Of a DNA stretch of 64,000 bases, positions 51,671-64,000 are shown piece after piece (the first letter of the stretch is position 1; each line of letters opens with the position of its first letter). Source of the DNA: Glandiceps talaboti (Eukaryota; Hemichordata; Enteropneusta; Spengelidae); NCBI RefSeq assembly GCF_964340395.1, contig NC_135569.1:16052519-16116518 (forward strand), in the 5' to 3' direction. A program made the position numbers and the translations under genes. Under the pieces are notes generated by a model. That model was not told the DNA's origin and ran no database searches. It saw nothing but the letters and a program-made list of their open reading frames with translations.

Positions 51671-54600
51671 GTAAGCAAATAATCACGTACGCCGATTCAT
51701 CTGTAAATGATCGGGGCCAGCACTTTAATGATTTGATATCCTGAAATATTTCATAATTTACCGTATCATGGATTCACAGCATGTGGAAGAAATATGCAAT
51801 CTTTGAGCGCCTTGATTCCTAAATTGAGTTTATCAAATAAAATGTTCTCCATTACGTGTATGTAATCTAACTAACAAAACACTGACACGAAATATTTTCA
51901 GAATTATGTTACGAAACAAAAGAGAGATTGGGAAAAATCAACATTTACCTTCAAATATGAATTTACTGAAAGAGTTTAGAGCACATTCTACATTTGAAGG
52001 TGAAGTAATGGGGCATACAAAATGCCTTTTCCATGTCAAAATTATTTGCTTGTAATTAAAATGGACAGTCGTAAACACGCAAAGGTATGGAACACGTTCA
52101 TTTGCATATTTGTGGTCATTGGATCTTTAATGACAACATTTAGTTTGTTGATATAAGCGATTTATTGATAAACAATTTCAATTATGTTCAATGTTGCACA
52201 ATCGACACGATTATATAATATATATTTCGTTATTCACAATCGTGGCGAAGATAAGATTTGAATACATCTGCCATTTATGCAAATTTTAACACTGTCATCA
52301 ATACGCGATCAACGTCTGATTTTTAGGAACGTCAGGGTCATACCATATCCCACTTTGCTGACATATTTATCCATATTCTGTTTACAAACGGTAGATGCAA
52401 GATTTTGCTGGCTACATCTTTTTAAAACCATATAGTGAATTTATATCTGACTTTATTCACAGATAAAAATAACACAAGCAAGTAAAGAGAGTATGATTAC
52501 ATAAATAAATGGGAAAGGGATCTAAAAATAGTTGTCTTCCAACTAATCTAGTTCAACCCCGCCAATACATGTAATAATAATCAGAATAGAAATATTATCT
52601 TGGCATTTTCACCGTTCCCTTGGATTTTCTACATATTCAAAACTTCTACAAGTGAAGAAATGGAAAAAAACAAATCAAAATGTATACATAAAGATTTCGA
52701 CTAAAAAAAGAGACAGAATACTATCTCTTTCCAACTCTAACCCTACAAACACAAACACAAATCAAATTGCCATCAATAGTGTTTTAACAAGTAGACTGTA
52801 AGTATTGCTTGTATTCTTGTTTAAATTCACACCTTGCTGTGTAGATTCCTAATTAGTATTGGTATATTGATCTTGCAAACTTTAGATCAACAATAACATA
52901 AGTTGGCCCATCTCGTTACATTTCACAGATAGCTTCAACATCACGTGTTATTATATTCTATTGCTAGAATTAAACAATAAATTGTATGTTTTATCGTCTT
53001 GATCAAGTAACGCAACTAAGTTGTGTAGTTTATTCTATCCAAGTTGACATACATCTTCCTCAACAAATGACTTCTTGTTAAACTCACAAATAAAGTACAT
53101 TCACATACCTCATAAGTAAAGTAATCATCAAAATCTCTAGTGGGTAGGATTCTTGTGAAATCATGCCTCTATTTCAAATAATTTCCTGTTTTCACACTTT
53201 CTAGTCTTGGCTCATCACAATTTCTTTATTCCTCATAACCATTTCAATTATCTGTTTTAATGTTACATATAGTTCTCCTTTGAGATGTCATTGTTCTTTT
53301 AATGAAGGTGTTGTGTCTTACTAACTGTTTCTGTATCGGAAGTCGACGTTAATTCCTAAAGATATGACAGATAACCAGACTTAAGGTATATTGATTCTTT
53401 TTTTTTAAATCGAAAGAAGTAATTTTTCACAACTTTTGAGAGGAAACTGTCGCGGTAAAAGAAACTATATTTAGAAGAGAATGTTATTGTTAACACAAGG
53501 GAATACGATACAGCAGAGAACGTACTAAGACGGCGACAATGTGTCTGTGAGGGAGAGTTCTTACTACGTCATGAATCTACGGATAAACATGTCCAATTAA
53601 ATAAACTGTCGAATTTAATAAAGTCATGTAGACCAAGTGAGAGTTATTTCTATATGAATTCATTGTAACCCAATTCAAAGTTTGTTTTCCTTGAGCCAAT
53701 CTAACAATACAACATGATGGAAAAATATAGATATGAATCGAAAGTGTTTTTTTCCAATTTAGTTTAAGGAAAAGGTTGAATTAATTGATCATTTAATCAT
53801 AATATGAATTATGCTACAATTATGGTAGACAAAACATTTCTTTCACATGATATCACACAGTGCTTCACTCGCGTAATATTCATCCGTGAATTATTCTGTC
53901 ACTTAAACGTGATCTTTTTGAAATACACAGCTTAAACATTGTTAAATTTTATTAAAGCTAGCTTGAATAACGTACATGTGCTTCATAAAATGTATGTACG
54001 CGGTATTAGTATATTTGAGGCAGCATTCTTTGAGATAATGGTACACATTAAAGTTGTTAATTATAAGCTAAATTATAAGCTAATAATTCAAATTAGTACA
54101 CGAAGATGTCACTCACGCAATGAATTAAGTAGTCACATGTCATTTGATAAAGATCATGACATATTGACAATCAACACATTTTTAAAACAGATATGCAAAT
54201 CGGAATACTTAATATGCATACATTTGCCTAACATCTTAGTGCCTAGGCATACCGATATAAAGTGTTTTTATGTGTTAGACTTTTGAATTATTGAGAAAAG
54301 CTTTAATGTGTACATTCATCATGCAAATTGATATCGATACATTTCATGAAAATGGAAGTAACATGTTGTTTCTTACTTGATCATTTAGTCACACCACAAT
54401 CAACAAAGGAAGAAACCCACATTTTGAAAAATAACAAGCAAATAAGTTTTTTGTTTATTGAAATAAATAAATGGTCAAAACTAGTCAGATTTAGAGATAG
54501 TTGCATAGATACGTGTCATATAAATATATTCATTTAAACAAACATTTTATGAGGTAATGGTAACAAATTTCAATGAAAACCTGTTACCTGTATATTGTAC

Positions 54601-54821
54601 ATCTGCCAAGTATTAGCTCGTATAATCATATCATTTTTAGATATCAGTAATAACAAAAATCCGATTGTGATAAACAGTATCGAAAATAGGACGCTCGTCA
54701 TGCACGCATTTTAGAAAAAATCCAAAATGTTCCTGGTATAACCACATATACAATATGTTTACCAAATGACATTGTGTTTAGGCGTATGGTTTATGAGAAA
54801 GATATTTGACATAGACACGTG
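51671..54821. other. 3.1 kb of AT-rich unique sequence, no gene seen
   Basis: Longest frame 115 codons (53939-54286), at chance length. Nothing recognised. Confidence 0.55.
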
Positions 54822-54867
<46 letters not shown>

Positions 54868-54990
54868 CACGCACGCATACATACATGCATACATGCATAC
54901 ATACATACATACATACATACATACATACATACATACATACATACATACACACATATATACACGCAGAGCGACAGACAGAAACAGACAGGC

Positions 54991-55026
<36 letters not shown>
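54822..55026. repeat. compound AC / ACAT / ACAG microsatellite
   Basis: AC (54823-54862), mixed ACGC/ATGC bridge, ACAT (54895-54948), bridge, ACAG (54983-55026). It is followed by CAAAACATAAA (55032-55042), as at 22411. Confidence 0.98.
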
Positions 55027-55030
<4 letters not shown>

Positions 55031-57389
55031 CCAAAACATAAAACATTGTTTCGCAAGCTAAAAAATTACATTTCTTAGGGTTGACCTAATTTTATTGGTT
55101 TAATATCACTGAATAAAAAAGGAATTAACAAATGAATATTATAACAAACATACAATGTAATTATATTGTTAGGTAGTTTGTTTGGTTTTACTATTTGCAT
55201 AATTAGAAAGCACATATATCCGAGTAACTAGTGTGAGATGCTACATATTTCCCTCACACTATCCTCAACAATAATAGGATGTATAAAAAACGGTCGATAC
55301 ATTGCTTCCTGCAACTTTTGATGTGTTAAGATATCTGATGATTTTTTTTCTCAATAGCCATCTTGTTGACCAAAGTTGACTCATTGAGGGTTTAGTACAT
55401 CTTTACATATACTATTCCAACAATAAAATCAACTAGCTTGTTGTGATGGTAATGGTAAACTGGGTATGAAAATCATATTGTGTTAGTTTAAATTCATATC
55501 GTCTCTAAACAGAGAAATATTCAAAATTGATATCAGGTTTCGAGTGATATGAATGTGACGTCACAGATGTTACAATTAATAGTGAACTAAGAGGTTAATA
55601 CCTCGTAATATTTCTTTTAAAATTGAATTGACAATACATATCATGGATGTTGTTTGTTAGAAAATAAAAAAATTATTGAGATGTACCTTAAAATTATTGA
55701 GAATTACTTCTGTAAGTATGCAAACCTTATCAAATACAAGTCGTTACGATATATGAAACTGTTTTAGTACTGCTTTATTGTAATAATTGTCTATTGCATC
55801 TTTGGGCCGATGACCTCCGAATGCGGAATAAAACTAGTAAATAGAATGATTCTAGTGGAATGCAAATATGACAAGACTCCTCGAAAATTCTTTTAATTTG
55901 TTAAAGTTGCAGTGACGACAATCGCTAAGACACATTTCATAGATTGATAACATGCGTGACGTCACATTGAGAGGCAGCATTTGATTGGCTGTTGAATCAA
56001 CCTCTCGGAAAGCTGAAGTTGAATGGCCGTTGAATTCATAATGTATCAATTTGAAAGTAAAGTACGTACACAGCCACAGTTTAATGTTGTTTTCTATTAC
56101 CATAATTAAAAGTTACTAATACTTTAATCTGGTTGATATGTCAACCTTACAGTGATTGCAGGCAACACATTATGTTCATATCACAATGAATTAGTACCTA
56201 TTGAAATTTAGATGAAAATGGAGTCGACATTACCAACACTGGAGATTTCCCTTTAATACAGTAACTCCACCGAAAAATAATCACACATACAATACGAGGT
56301 AGGCGTTGCTGTCTGCAGCACGGAAATATTTGAATTAGTAACATACAGAGTAAAGTTTCATTATTACCAACGTTGGGAGAAACTATCTGTAAATTATAAC
56401 CGTTCTATCATATTAAAATGGGTGCACTCTGTAAGCAAATGTGCATGTGTTTTAAATAAAAATTGTAACTCGAGAACACATATTTTCACTTGATAAACCA
56501 CAAACACATGTGCATATTTGACAAATAAGTAAATTCAAACAAGAAACATGTCGCTATTGGATTTATTGCAATATGGAATGTATCACTGTCACCGCAGTAA
56601 GTATAATTTGGTTGTTGTAATGATCAGAAGATTCGCACACTACGAGGAACCTTTAACAAAATTTATCATCGTTTAGATTTTTCTCATGAATGCACTTCTT
56701 AATGAGGTCGGTGGGATTGCATTTTGAGTGAAATTAATATGTTATAATAACGACAACTGTATTCTGTACATTTGTCAATCTATCGGGTAAAGTGAGAGAA
56801 AAAAATATTCCATCGTTTCCGAGATGTGAGTAATTATTAGGCGGGAACAGTTCCTCCAGAGAACAAATGTCCAACTTTTATAATTGCCTAGGTATAATGC
56901 ATATACTTACATATCAATTTCTATCATGCGGGACTTGTGATGGTAACCAACAAGTATGATGTATGCCAACAATTGCCTTGACAACCGGTATTCACGTACT
57001 AATGACTTTGCAAGGATTGGTCGGATAGAGCGCATCTATGTGTATCAACATGGCGGCACATACATTAAAAGAGAAAGCAGATATACGCAAACTAACAAAC
57101 TGACGCTTAACAATTCCGTATATTATTTTCTAGTTTCTAGATCATCGTCTTTTCACGGGTGAATAGAACTCCTTAATGGGAAGTGCTAAAATAAAACTTA
57201 AAGTATTGCAATTGAAGTTGAAATAGAAATATTACAATTCACATGACTTTAAGAACAATAAACAGATTTGACAAAATCTAGTTATGGAATACTTCGATCA
57301 ATCATCTAAAAACTCAACATTTTTGTACAACTTATTATTAACTGTATCTATGTACACGCAATTCCATCATTGGAATTGAAATGACCACT
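55027..57389. other. AT-rich unique sequence, no gene seen
   Basis: Contains GTGACGTCAC at 55555-55564 and a CRE/CCAAT pair at 55956-55989 (separate entry). Frames of at most about 83 codons. Confidence 0.5.
55956..55989 (-). promoter_or_regulatory. CCAAT plus CRE pair, 19-bp spacing
   Basis: On the minus strand AGCCAATCAA (ATTGG on plus at 55984-55988) precedes GTGACGTCAC (TGACGTCA 55957-55964) by 19 bases. Same order and almost the same spacing as the pair at 47406. No transcript is evident downstream. Confidence 0.3.
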
Positions 57390-57434
57390 ATAGATGTTAA
57401 CTGGAGTCTGATGATTGGATTCGTTAACATCTAT
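57390..57434. repeat. 12-bp perfect inverted repeat
   Basis: ATAGATGTTAAC (57390-57401) and GTTAACATCTAT (57423-57434) separated by 21 bp containing GATGATTGGAT, the same word that starts each unit of the 51-bp array at 9944. It could form a hairpin. Confidence 0.85.
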
Positions 57435-57501
57435 GTTACGTCATTCGCCTCACACCCTCCTCTCTATGTTACGTCATTCGCCTCACACTCTCCTCTTAAT
57501 A
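57431..57501. repeat. 36-bp tandem duplication with CRE-like core
   Basis: CTATGTTACGTCATTCGCCT, followed by CACACYCTCCTCT, occurs twice with one substitution. Each copy holds TTACGTCA. Confidence 0.9.
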
Positions 57502-58880
57502 ATCCTCACCTGGTTCCTCAGATTTCACCTTCTTTATAATTAAGCCAGACGTGTATTTAACGAACATTGCTATTTACTCCAACGGATTATTAGACTACAA
57601 TTGACACAGACTTGCTTCTGAAAGCCGACTGCAAAGTGCTCAGTTACTATTAGGAAGAGACCATAAACATTTATTATCAGTATTCTAAATATAGATGTAT
57701 GCTATACCAATATTCTAAAATATCGTATATTGTTATTTGGTAACTTTACAAAAAGCTTCAGTATCTATGACATGGTATGATTTCAAATTGTTTGATTCCA
57801 ATTACTATTGATGTTGTCCAAATATATATTCTTGAAGAAGTTTGATTAAAGTTATGAGAAGAGTAAAATGGTAAATATGGTCTGGAGATATGATCCCTAG
57901 GGAAATATGTGAAATTTACATGATATAATTGGAAATGAACATCAGGATGTAGTCCGCCACTCTCACACGAAAGATAATCTTTCTTGAATAATGACTTCTG
58001 CGACTTGACGCATGTCTGTGTGTAGCGTTGTTTACTTACTGTATTACAATTCATATATAATTCACAAGCGGTGTTTAAAATATGCATTTCATCGTGTACA
58101 TCCTCGCCGGCTGTAGCATCTCATTCCGTCTTGGTACATTATATGCGCAGTAGACTTTGAGGTTATCTGTGATTGAAATTACGTCTGTACTCATTCAAAT
58201 CAAGGTTTTCTTTTATCAGGTAAGCATTTCATACTTTTTGCTACAAAGGATCTTTTTTCAACGATAACACTGATTGTTTTAGGCATGGTATGGTTGTTTC
58301 TCAACTAATAGTTTGTAACAGTTTATCTATGTTTCTACGTGATTTGTGTACAAGGTTGAATGGTGGATAATGAGCAACAAATTATTTTGTATGCATTTTT
58401 TTTTCTTTTGTGAATCTCGACAGTTTAAAACAAAACACAGACAGTGTGCATCACCTAATTGTCATTAACATCTTAAGGTTAGCCAATTTCGAAAGCAATT
58501 AGACATTTCGCTCTGTCTCCATTTATGTGTCTTGTCTTTTTTTTCAACATGGATCTTCAAGAAACATAGTATAGCATGTACGGTGTATAAAGTATACAAC
58601 CAATGATCTTCCAAGGTACCCCTCATCAGATCTTTGGATAGACGGTATTGTGTGCAACCACAGACAGCTACAGAAGCCCATTTGAATATTACAATCCTGC
58701 ATATGGTAAAATCCATTAGCACATTCGTACACACAAATTACTACATGTCGGATAGCTATCCATCCAGCCATTCATTCGTTCATATATCGATTATTGATTT
58801 AATATATTTTCATGCAACCAGTCATGCACGCGAGTGTGCATATATGCATCCATCAACCCATCCGCGCATTAATCCACACG
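57502..58880. other. AT-rich unique sequence, no gene seen
   Basis: A 109-codon minus frame (57758-58087) is of chance length. Nothing else recognised. Confidence 0.5.
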
Positions 58881-59050
58881 CGCACATGCATACATACATA
58901 CATACATACATACATACATACATACAAATTACTACGTCACACATCTACTACGTGCCTAAATACATACAGACAGACAGAGACAGACAGAGAAAGAGACAGA
59001 CTTACGTACATACGGACGGACGGACTGATGGACAGACGAACAGACAGACC
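58881..59050. repeat. ACAT then ACAG-type microsatellite with unique bridge
   Basis: ACAT units at 58886-58926, about 40 bp of bridge, then imperfect ACAG/ACGG units at 58967-59048. Confidence 0.95.
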
Positions 59051-59249
59051 TGGGCAACGGCCCTAGAACCTACTAAATTATTTTTTGTACGTAATTTAAC
59101 TGACTTACAACATTTTCAACATCTACATGAAAGTTAACCTATATTTAAATAAACACCATCTTTCGTAGAGTAAATTGCATATGTCGGTTTACGATGCCGC
59201 AGACGACAATGTACTAAATATGTACGACAATGTAATATATATAAATATA

Positions 59250-59250
<1 letters not shown>
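59051..59250. other. unique spacer
   Basis: No feature seen. Confidence 0.5.

Positions 59251-59290
<40 letters not shown>
59251..59290. repeat. TG microsatellite
   Basis: Twenty uninterrupted TG units. Confidence 0.98.
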
Positions 59291-59292
<2 letters not shown>

Positions 59293-59596
59293 TGGTATCA
59301 TAGTACATATCTTGACAACGTAAACGAGGTTTACAGAAAAAAATATGTTCTGGATATACTATGTGTTTACAATGATGTCAGCATTGCACTACTTAGATTA
59401 ACGTTTTATTAAATGGCATTTCAATCCAGTATGTTCTAAAGCTGTATATAGGCTAATTTACGGAAGAGTGTTGAGTTTGAACTATATATAGAATATGGTT
59501 TAAATCACGGAGAGGCGACTTCCAGTCAATATGTATTCACATCCAAGGAAGCACAAGTTTACTCCATGCTTATATAAAAGGATGCAGAGTAATACT
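59291..59596. other. unique sequence
   Basis: Nothing recognised. Confidence 0.5.
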
Positions 59597-60018
59597 ACGC
59601 ACACACACACCTACCTACCTACCTACCTACCTACATACATACATACATACATACATACATACATACATGCATACATACATACATACATACATGCATACAT
59701 ACATATATACATACATGCAAGGAAGCAAGCAAGCAAACAAACAACCAAAGAAATAAACAATCAAACAAAAAACAAATACATAAGCACATAAGTAAACAGA
59801 AACAAACAAAAAACGAACAAACAAACAAACAAATATGTATGCATGCAAGCAAGCAAGCAAGCAGACGGACAAACAACCAAACAAATAAATAAATAGACAA
59901 ACAGACAAACTAACAAAAACAACAAACACATAAACAAATAACAAGCAAGCAAACAAACAAACACACAAACAAGCAAACAAACAAACAAACAAACAAACAA
60001 ACAAACAAACAAACAGGC
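59597..60018. repeat. compound AC / ACCT / ACAT / AAGC / AAAC microsatellite
   Basis: AC, then CCTA units (59611-59633), ACAT (59634-59717), AAGC, then long AAAC-rich sequence with AAGC and ATAA variants to 60018. Long minus-strand Cys-Leu-Phe frames are artefacts. Confidence 0.97.
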
Positions 60019-60965
60019 AGACACAAATGTAGGTATCCGATTTACCAACAGGTAACAAGACACCGTTCGGCCACTTTAGATGTAACGGACGCTGCAATTA
60101 CCTTACTACGCAGTATAACTGTTTTCGTAATGAATATGGAATACATATTCTTTATCTGTGTGTGAGATATTTGAGACGCAATACTTCTATATTTATCTTC
60201 ATAATATAAACATCTTCAGAAAACCAGGCGTATACCAATAAAACAAACTTAAGCAAACAATCGATCAATCTCCAAACTACTCACGCTAGTATAACAACAT
60301 GAATGCAAATATCAATCAAACTACAACCGAGAAGAAAAATTCGAAATCATAACCAAAACGGTACACCAATCTATGTACAAATGTAACACAGTCAAGCATG
60401 GCAACATATTAGAATAATTACATGTACGTACATTAATGAATTAAATATCACATTATCATTGACTGTCTGACAGTATATGACTCGAGGATCATAAATACAA
60501 TGTCCCCTTTATTGAAAGTTGACTTTGATCTCTGTGGATTATTAAGTGTTATCAGACTTATTTTAGTCTATTTTTCAAAGGAGACGACATATTTGTTGGC
60601 GATCTCACATTCATTGTAAAGTGTTTTATGTTTATGCCCGTCCTGGTGATTGATTGCAAAATGCCATTAAAGGTAATGAAAATGAGTAATAAAATCATGT
60701 ACCGTGAAGACATATTCTCTTTGCAAGTGGATTGGAGTACATTCTGTGACATAGAATTTATAAATACATCAAGAACGCTATTGTCAGACCAATGTATAGA
60801 GAAGGTGGCTCGATTGTCAAGTTACATTAGTGATTCTCTATAGTACTTAAAATTTGGAACAAATAAATAATTTGTGTGTACATCAATCAAAAAAGTATTC
60901 GCGGCATTTGCACGGTTATCTAAGCAATTTTTTTGTGTAATACCACATATCAAACATACACGTGT
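60019..60965. other. unique sequence, no gene seen
   Basis: A 71-codon plus frame (60628-60843) reads fairly protein-like but is of chance length and has no recognisable domain. Confidence 0.5.
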
Positions 60966-61088
60966 ACACACACAAATAAATAAGTAAATAAATAAATACA
61001 TAAATAAATAAATACATACATACATACATACATACATACATACATACATACATACATACATACATACATGCATGCATGCATGCATGCA
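60966..61088. repeat. AAAT / ACAT / ATGC compound microsatellite
   Basis: AC, AAAT (60974-61011), ACAT (61012-61068), then ATGC (61066-61088). Confidence 0.97.
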
Positions 61089-62639
61089 TCAGTGCGGTAC
61101 CTGGGTGTGATTATGACTCAATAGTATAGTTTTTCTCTTGGTATGAATTATCTATCTAGGATCATTCTTTCATTCATTACAATTAGAGAGACTTTCCAAC
61201 TGTATAATGTAGAGAAATATTCTGAATATACAGTATTGTAATCAATCACATCAGACTATTATTATGATGTATTTTGTTCAGGAGTGAATTTAATGCAGAA
61301 TCTGAAATTAGACATTGTAAACATATATGACTAAAGTTCTAGTATTAACTGAAGTATCATTTATCTCGCAAACAGTATTTGTCATTATATCATTACAACT
61401 ATTGATGTATTGAAATGGAAAGCAGTAGGACAATTGAGCTGGCTTCCTTTCCCATTTATTAAAAAAAATTGTCCGCTACGATTTCCTGTAGTATTTCTAT
61501 GCCTTCAAATTTACTGAACAAAATTATCTCATGTCATTAACGTTGAGATCTCACAATAAAATTGATCATATGAACTAATCTGGTAACCTAAAATGTCATG
61601 CCATAAGCTTGCAGTGTTGTTGTACACAACTATATCAATCATTGAACGTGACAAAACACAATAACAAATATTAGACAATATAAAGGAGTACATTATTCCA
61701 AACAGCGGACATCACTCTTACCAGGTCATTTAACGTGTGTCTATATAATACTGTTTGATATATTGATAATTGTCAAGTTCACGTTCCACGTTTATTCGTG
61801 ATGACGTCAACCTATCACTTGTATTAGGTGTTTAACGGGGGTCGTTGAAACAATGAATATATTCCAATTAAGAAGCATCATTAAACCTATCTCCAACTTA
61901 ATAACATGAATATTTTTATTTTGTTCTGAAAATATAAAAACAAAAAACGCCTGTCAGTGGTATTTGGGGCTAAACAATGTATTGATAATTTCAAAGTTAA
62001 GACATTTTGCATTGCTTTGCATCGCAAAGACAAGAAAACTTTGCGGTCACCTGATATTGTCTGAGTACCTGTACAAAAATACACACAACACAAAGACGAG
62101 CATAACATGTACACAAATACGCAACGACAACGTTACCTCTTGAACTATACCAATCTTTCTATCATGTCCACCATCGGAAAAAAATACATTAGAGTGTATT
62201 ACTGGTAAATGTTTTAGAAAGACAGTTGATGTTATTGTTTCCGATGCACTATCACTACCAATTAATTTCATCGTCACAACAAATCCTCTTTAATTGAACT
62301 TTATACTTTTGAAATAAGTCTACTTTCTTGTTTGTTCAGTAAAACTCGAAATAACCGTGAATTTGCTTTATTGCTTTTGACAAATGATTAGTTTTAGTTG
62401 TTTGTTGAGACCCAAGAGATTTAGACAATCAAGATCACCTTTCAACGCTGTAATGTTCCATTCAATCCTTAACTTTTAGATCCTCTACTAACTCAGCTGT
62501 GGCATGTGTATCATAATTTTTGAGGTCAAAGGTTACTAGCGGTGGTTTAGAGCATATTATAACATTACATCTATCCTTGCAATCCATAGATGAAAGCCGT
62601 ATCGTCTTGCAGTAGCATCCAACGATAGATATAGTGGTC
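61089..62639. other. AT-rich unique sequence, no gene seen
   Basis: TGACGTCA at 61802-61809. Frames at most about 76 codons. Nothing else recognised. Confidence 0.5.
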
Positions 62640-62659
62640 TGAGATATGATATATATATA

Positions 62660-62714
<55 letters not shown>

Positions 62715-62728
62715 CATATGTATGTATA
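62640..62728. repeat. TA microsatellite with ACAT/TGTA end
   Basis: Interrupted TA tract of about 65 bp ending in ACATACATATGTATGT, a short inverted ACAT/TGTA pair. Confidence 0.96.
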
Positions 62729-63894
62729 TCTTTTATCACATTTTCATAATAGATATGCAATATTCAAGTCACATAGCGTTTCATTTTGATAGTTTTAGCC
62801 ATAAATGAAATAAATGTAAGCCTGACAGGAAAGATATTCCATTGAAAATTTCTGCAAAATAATGAGATATCGAAAAAAAAACTTTGCAAAGGTTGGCGTC
62901 ATCTGCTCATGAAACAAGTATTGTACAATCCTATAACTATATGATGACATTAAATGTTAGTATTCAATAAAAAGAAAACGATGGCGTAAAATCACAATTG
63001 GAAAATGAATGTGGTTATATGCAAAGTACAGTAAAAATAACCATTTCGAAAATAGATTGAAGTAATAAATATCAATCACTTTAAGTTTCGGGTGGGGAAA
63101 TACAATTTATTTAGAAATAACTGGTTTAATGCAGAAGGAGTAAAAGTGTAACTTATCCAATATTTTACGAAGATTGCTCTCGAAGGCGCATGCGCTGCAA
63201 CGTCTGTATGGATTTGAGATCAGAGTACGATGGATCTGTAAATGAGGATTTCCGACGATATGAATACAACCACGGCTGGCGATGGAAAGTAAAGTGCAGT
63301 AACCAGATTGGGATTGACATTTGTCGACATTAACGCTCATCAAACCAATTTTGTGAGCTCATTAGAATATTCAGTTCAATTATTCGATATTCAATGTTAC
63401 GGGCAAAATAGCACGGATTGCTTCGTCATGCGAAGTAAATCTACACTGTTACTCTTCGAAATGATCACGGAGAGTGCGAATTGTGTTTTTGCCGTTGCCA
63501 TAGCAATAGACAATCTGGGATTGATTGGAATCGTCAGAATTGGTAGTTTTTACGTTTGGATGACATATCGTTATACCATACATTTTCAAACATACGACTG
63601 TCACGTGGAAGATATATCTCAAATAGTAGTTTGAGTACCTTTGAATGCTTAGCATGTCGATTTGATGTTTTGCCATGCACCCAGTCACATTCTATAATAC
63701 TAACAATGGTGTTGTATTGAATCATTGGACATATTTATGATGTATTTACAACTCCATTTGGTTTAATTTGTCTCGCCATTGGACACGTATCCTTACAAAA
63801 TAAAACTATTTTTAAGATACAACTTGGTAGCATCATACTGGTTTTTGCTCCTATCATGGTTTTGATATTGTAGTGCAAAGTGTTATGAAAGTAG
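62729..63894. other. unique sequence with a weak promoter-like patch
   Basis: A perfect GCGCATGCGC palindrome (NRF-1 core) at 63186-63195 lies about 120 bp upstream of a 108-codon plus frame (63308-63634) of chance length and unrecognised content. The pairing is suggestive only. Confidence 0.45.
63186..63195. promoter_or_regulatory. NRF-1-type palindrome
   Basis: GCGCATGCGC matches the core bound by NRF-1, a common element of CpG-rich animal promoters. The flanking bases do not fit the full consensus. Local GC is modestly raised. Confidence 0.3.
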
Positions 63895-64000
63895 CTACAG
63901 AAAACACATGTACACACTCATAGACACAAGAACACACACAGGCATACACGATACAGACAGGCACAAACGGACGGACGGACAGACAGACAGACAGACAGAC
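63895..64000. repeat. AC-rich then ACGG/ACAG microsatellite, cut by window end
   Basis: Imperfect AC units grade into ACGG (63967-63979) and ACAG (63979-64000). The tract continues beyond the window. Confidence 0.95.

Noticed and set aside
53939-54286. 115-codon plus-strand frame
   Set aside because: Chance length in AT-rich DNA; content dominated by Ile, Leu, Lys, Asn; no motif.
57758-58087. 109-codon minus-strand frame
   Set aside because: Chance length, no motif, no splice context.
63308-63634. 108-codon plus-strand frame downstream of an NRF-1-like site
   Set aside because: Chance length, antisense also open, and no recognisable domain. The motif alone is not enough to call a gene.

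Overview
The window looks like gene-poor (intergenic or intronic) DNA from an animal genome, most likely a marine invertebrate. The evidence is AT-rich sequence (roughly 35% GC by eye), no bacterial-style gene packing, many long tetranucleotide and dinucleotide microsatellites, a tRNA-derived SINE carrying a 3' domain of a type common in invertebrate SINEs, and a short-TIR DNA transposon. I cannot name the phylum. No protein-coding gene can be assigned with confidence. Outside simple repeats the longest open frames are about 108-115 codons. At this base composition my rough estimate is that chance alone gives a longest frame of that size in 64 kb, so I treat them as noise. A few short segments with a better GC level, splice consensus or a good start context are given as weak exon candidates only.

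Layout. 1-9.4 kb: AT-rich unique sequence broken by a 350-bp GA/ACAG microsatellite (1884), a probable LINE 3' tail on the minus strand (3991), a 20-copy 40-bp minisatellite (4378), a tRNA-SINE on the minus strand (6841) and a TA tract (8501). 9.4-10.3 kb: two near-identical 57-bp direct repeats bracket a region that includes a five-copy 51-bp minisatellite, each unit carrying a CRE-like core and an inverted CCAAT. 10.3-21 kb: nothing firm except a compound microsatellite at 15.6 kb. 21-25 kb: a 420-bp TGTA/TG tract, a repeat block ending in an ACAG microsatellite that resembles Helitron-derived (HINE/pearl-type) elements, and two more small tandem arrays with CRE-like cores. 25-43 kb: mostly featureless, with simple repeats and weak exon candidates near 32.7 and 39.3-39.6 kb.

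43.6-47 kb is the most structured unique region. It has three copies of a ~120-bp module, then a diverged 0.6-0.9 kb tandem duplication, together holding nine exact octamers (ATGCAAAT/ATTTGCAT), plus a short frame with a strong start context and a consensus splice donor. 50,608-51,667 is a complete 1,060-bp terminal-inverted-repeat transposon flanked by TAA, with three evenly spaced GGGTCA repeats near each end and a broken aspartate-rich frame. 54.8-64 kb is again mostly simple repeats and unique AT-rich DNA.

Across the whole window the palindrome TGACGTCA occurs 13 times by my count (under one expected by a rough estimate), and four unrelated short tandem arrays each carry an ACGTCA or TGACGT-type core. 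Two sites pair CCAAT with TGACGTCA at 18-19 bp spacing. These are the main unexplained signals.
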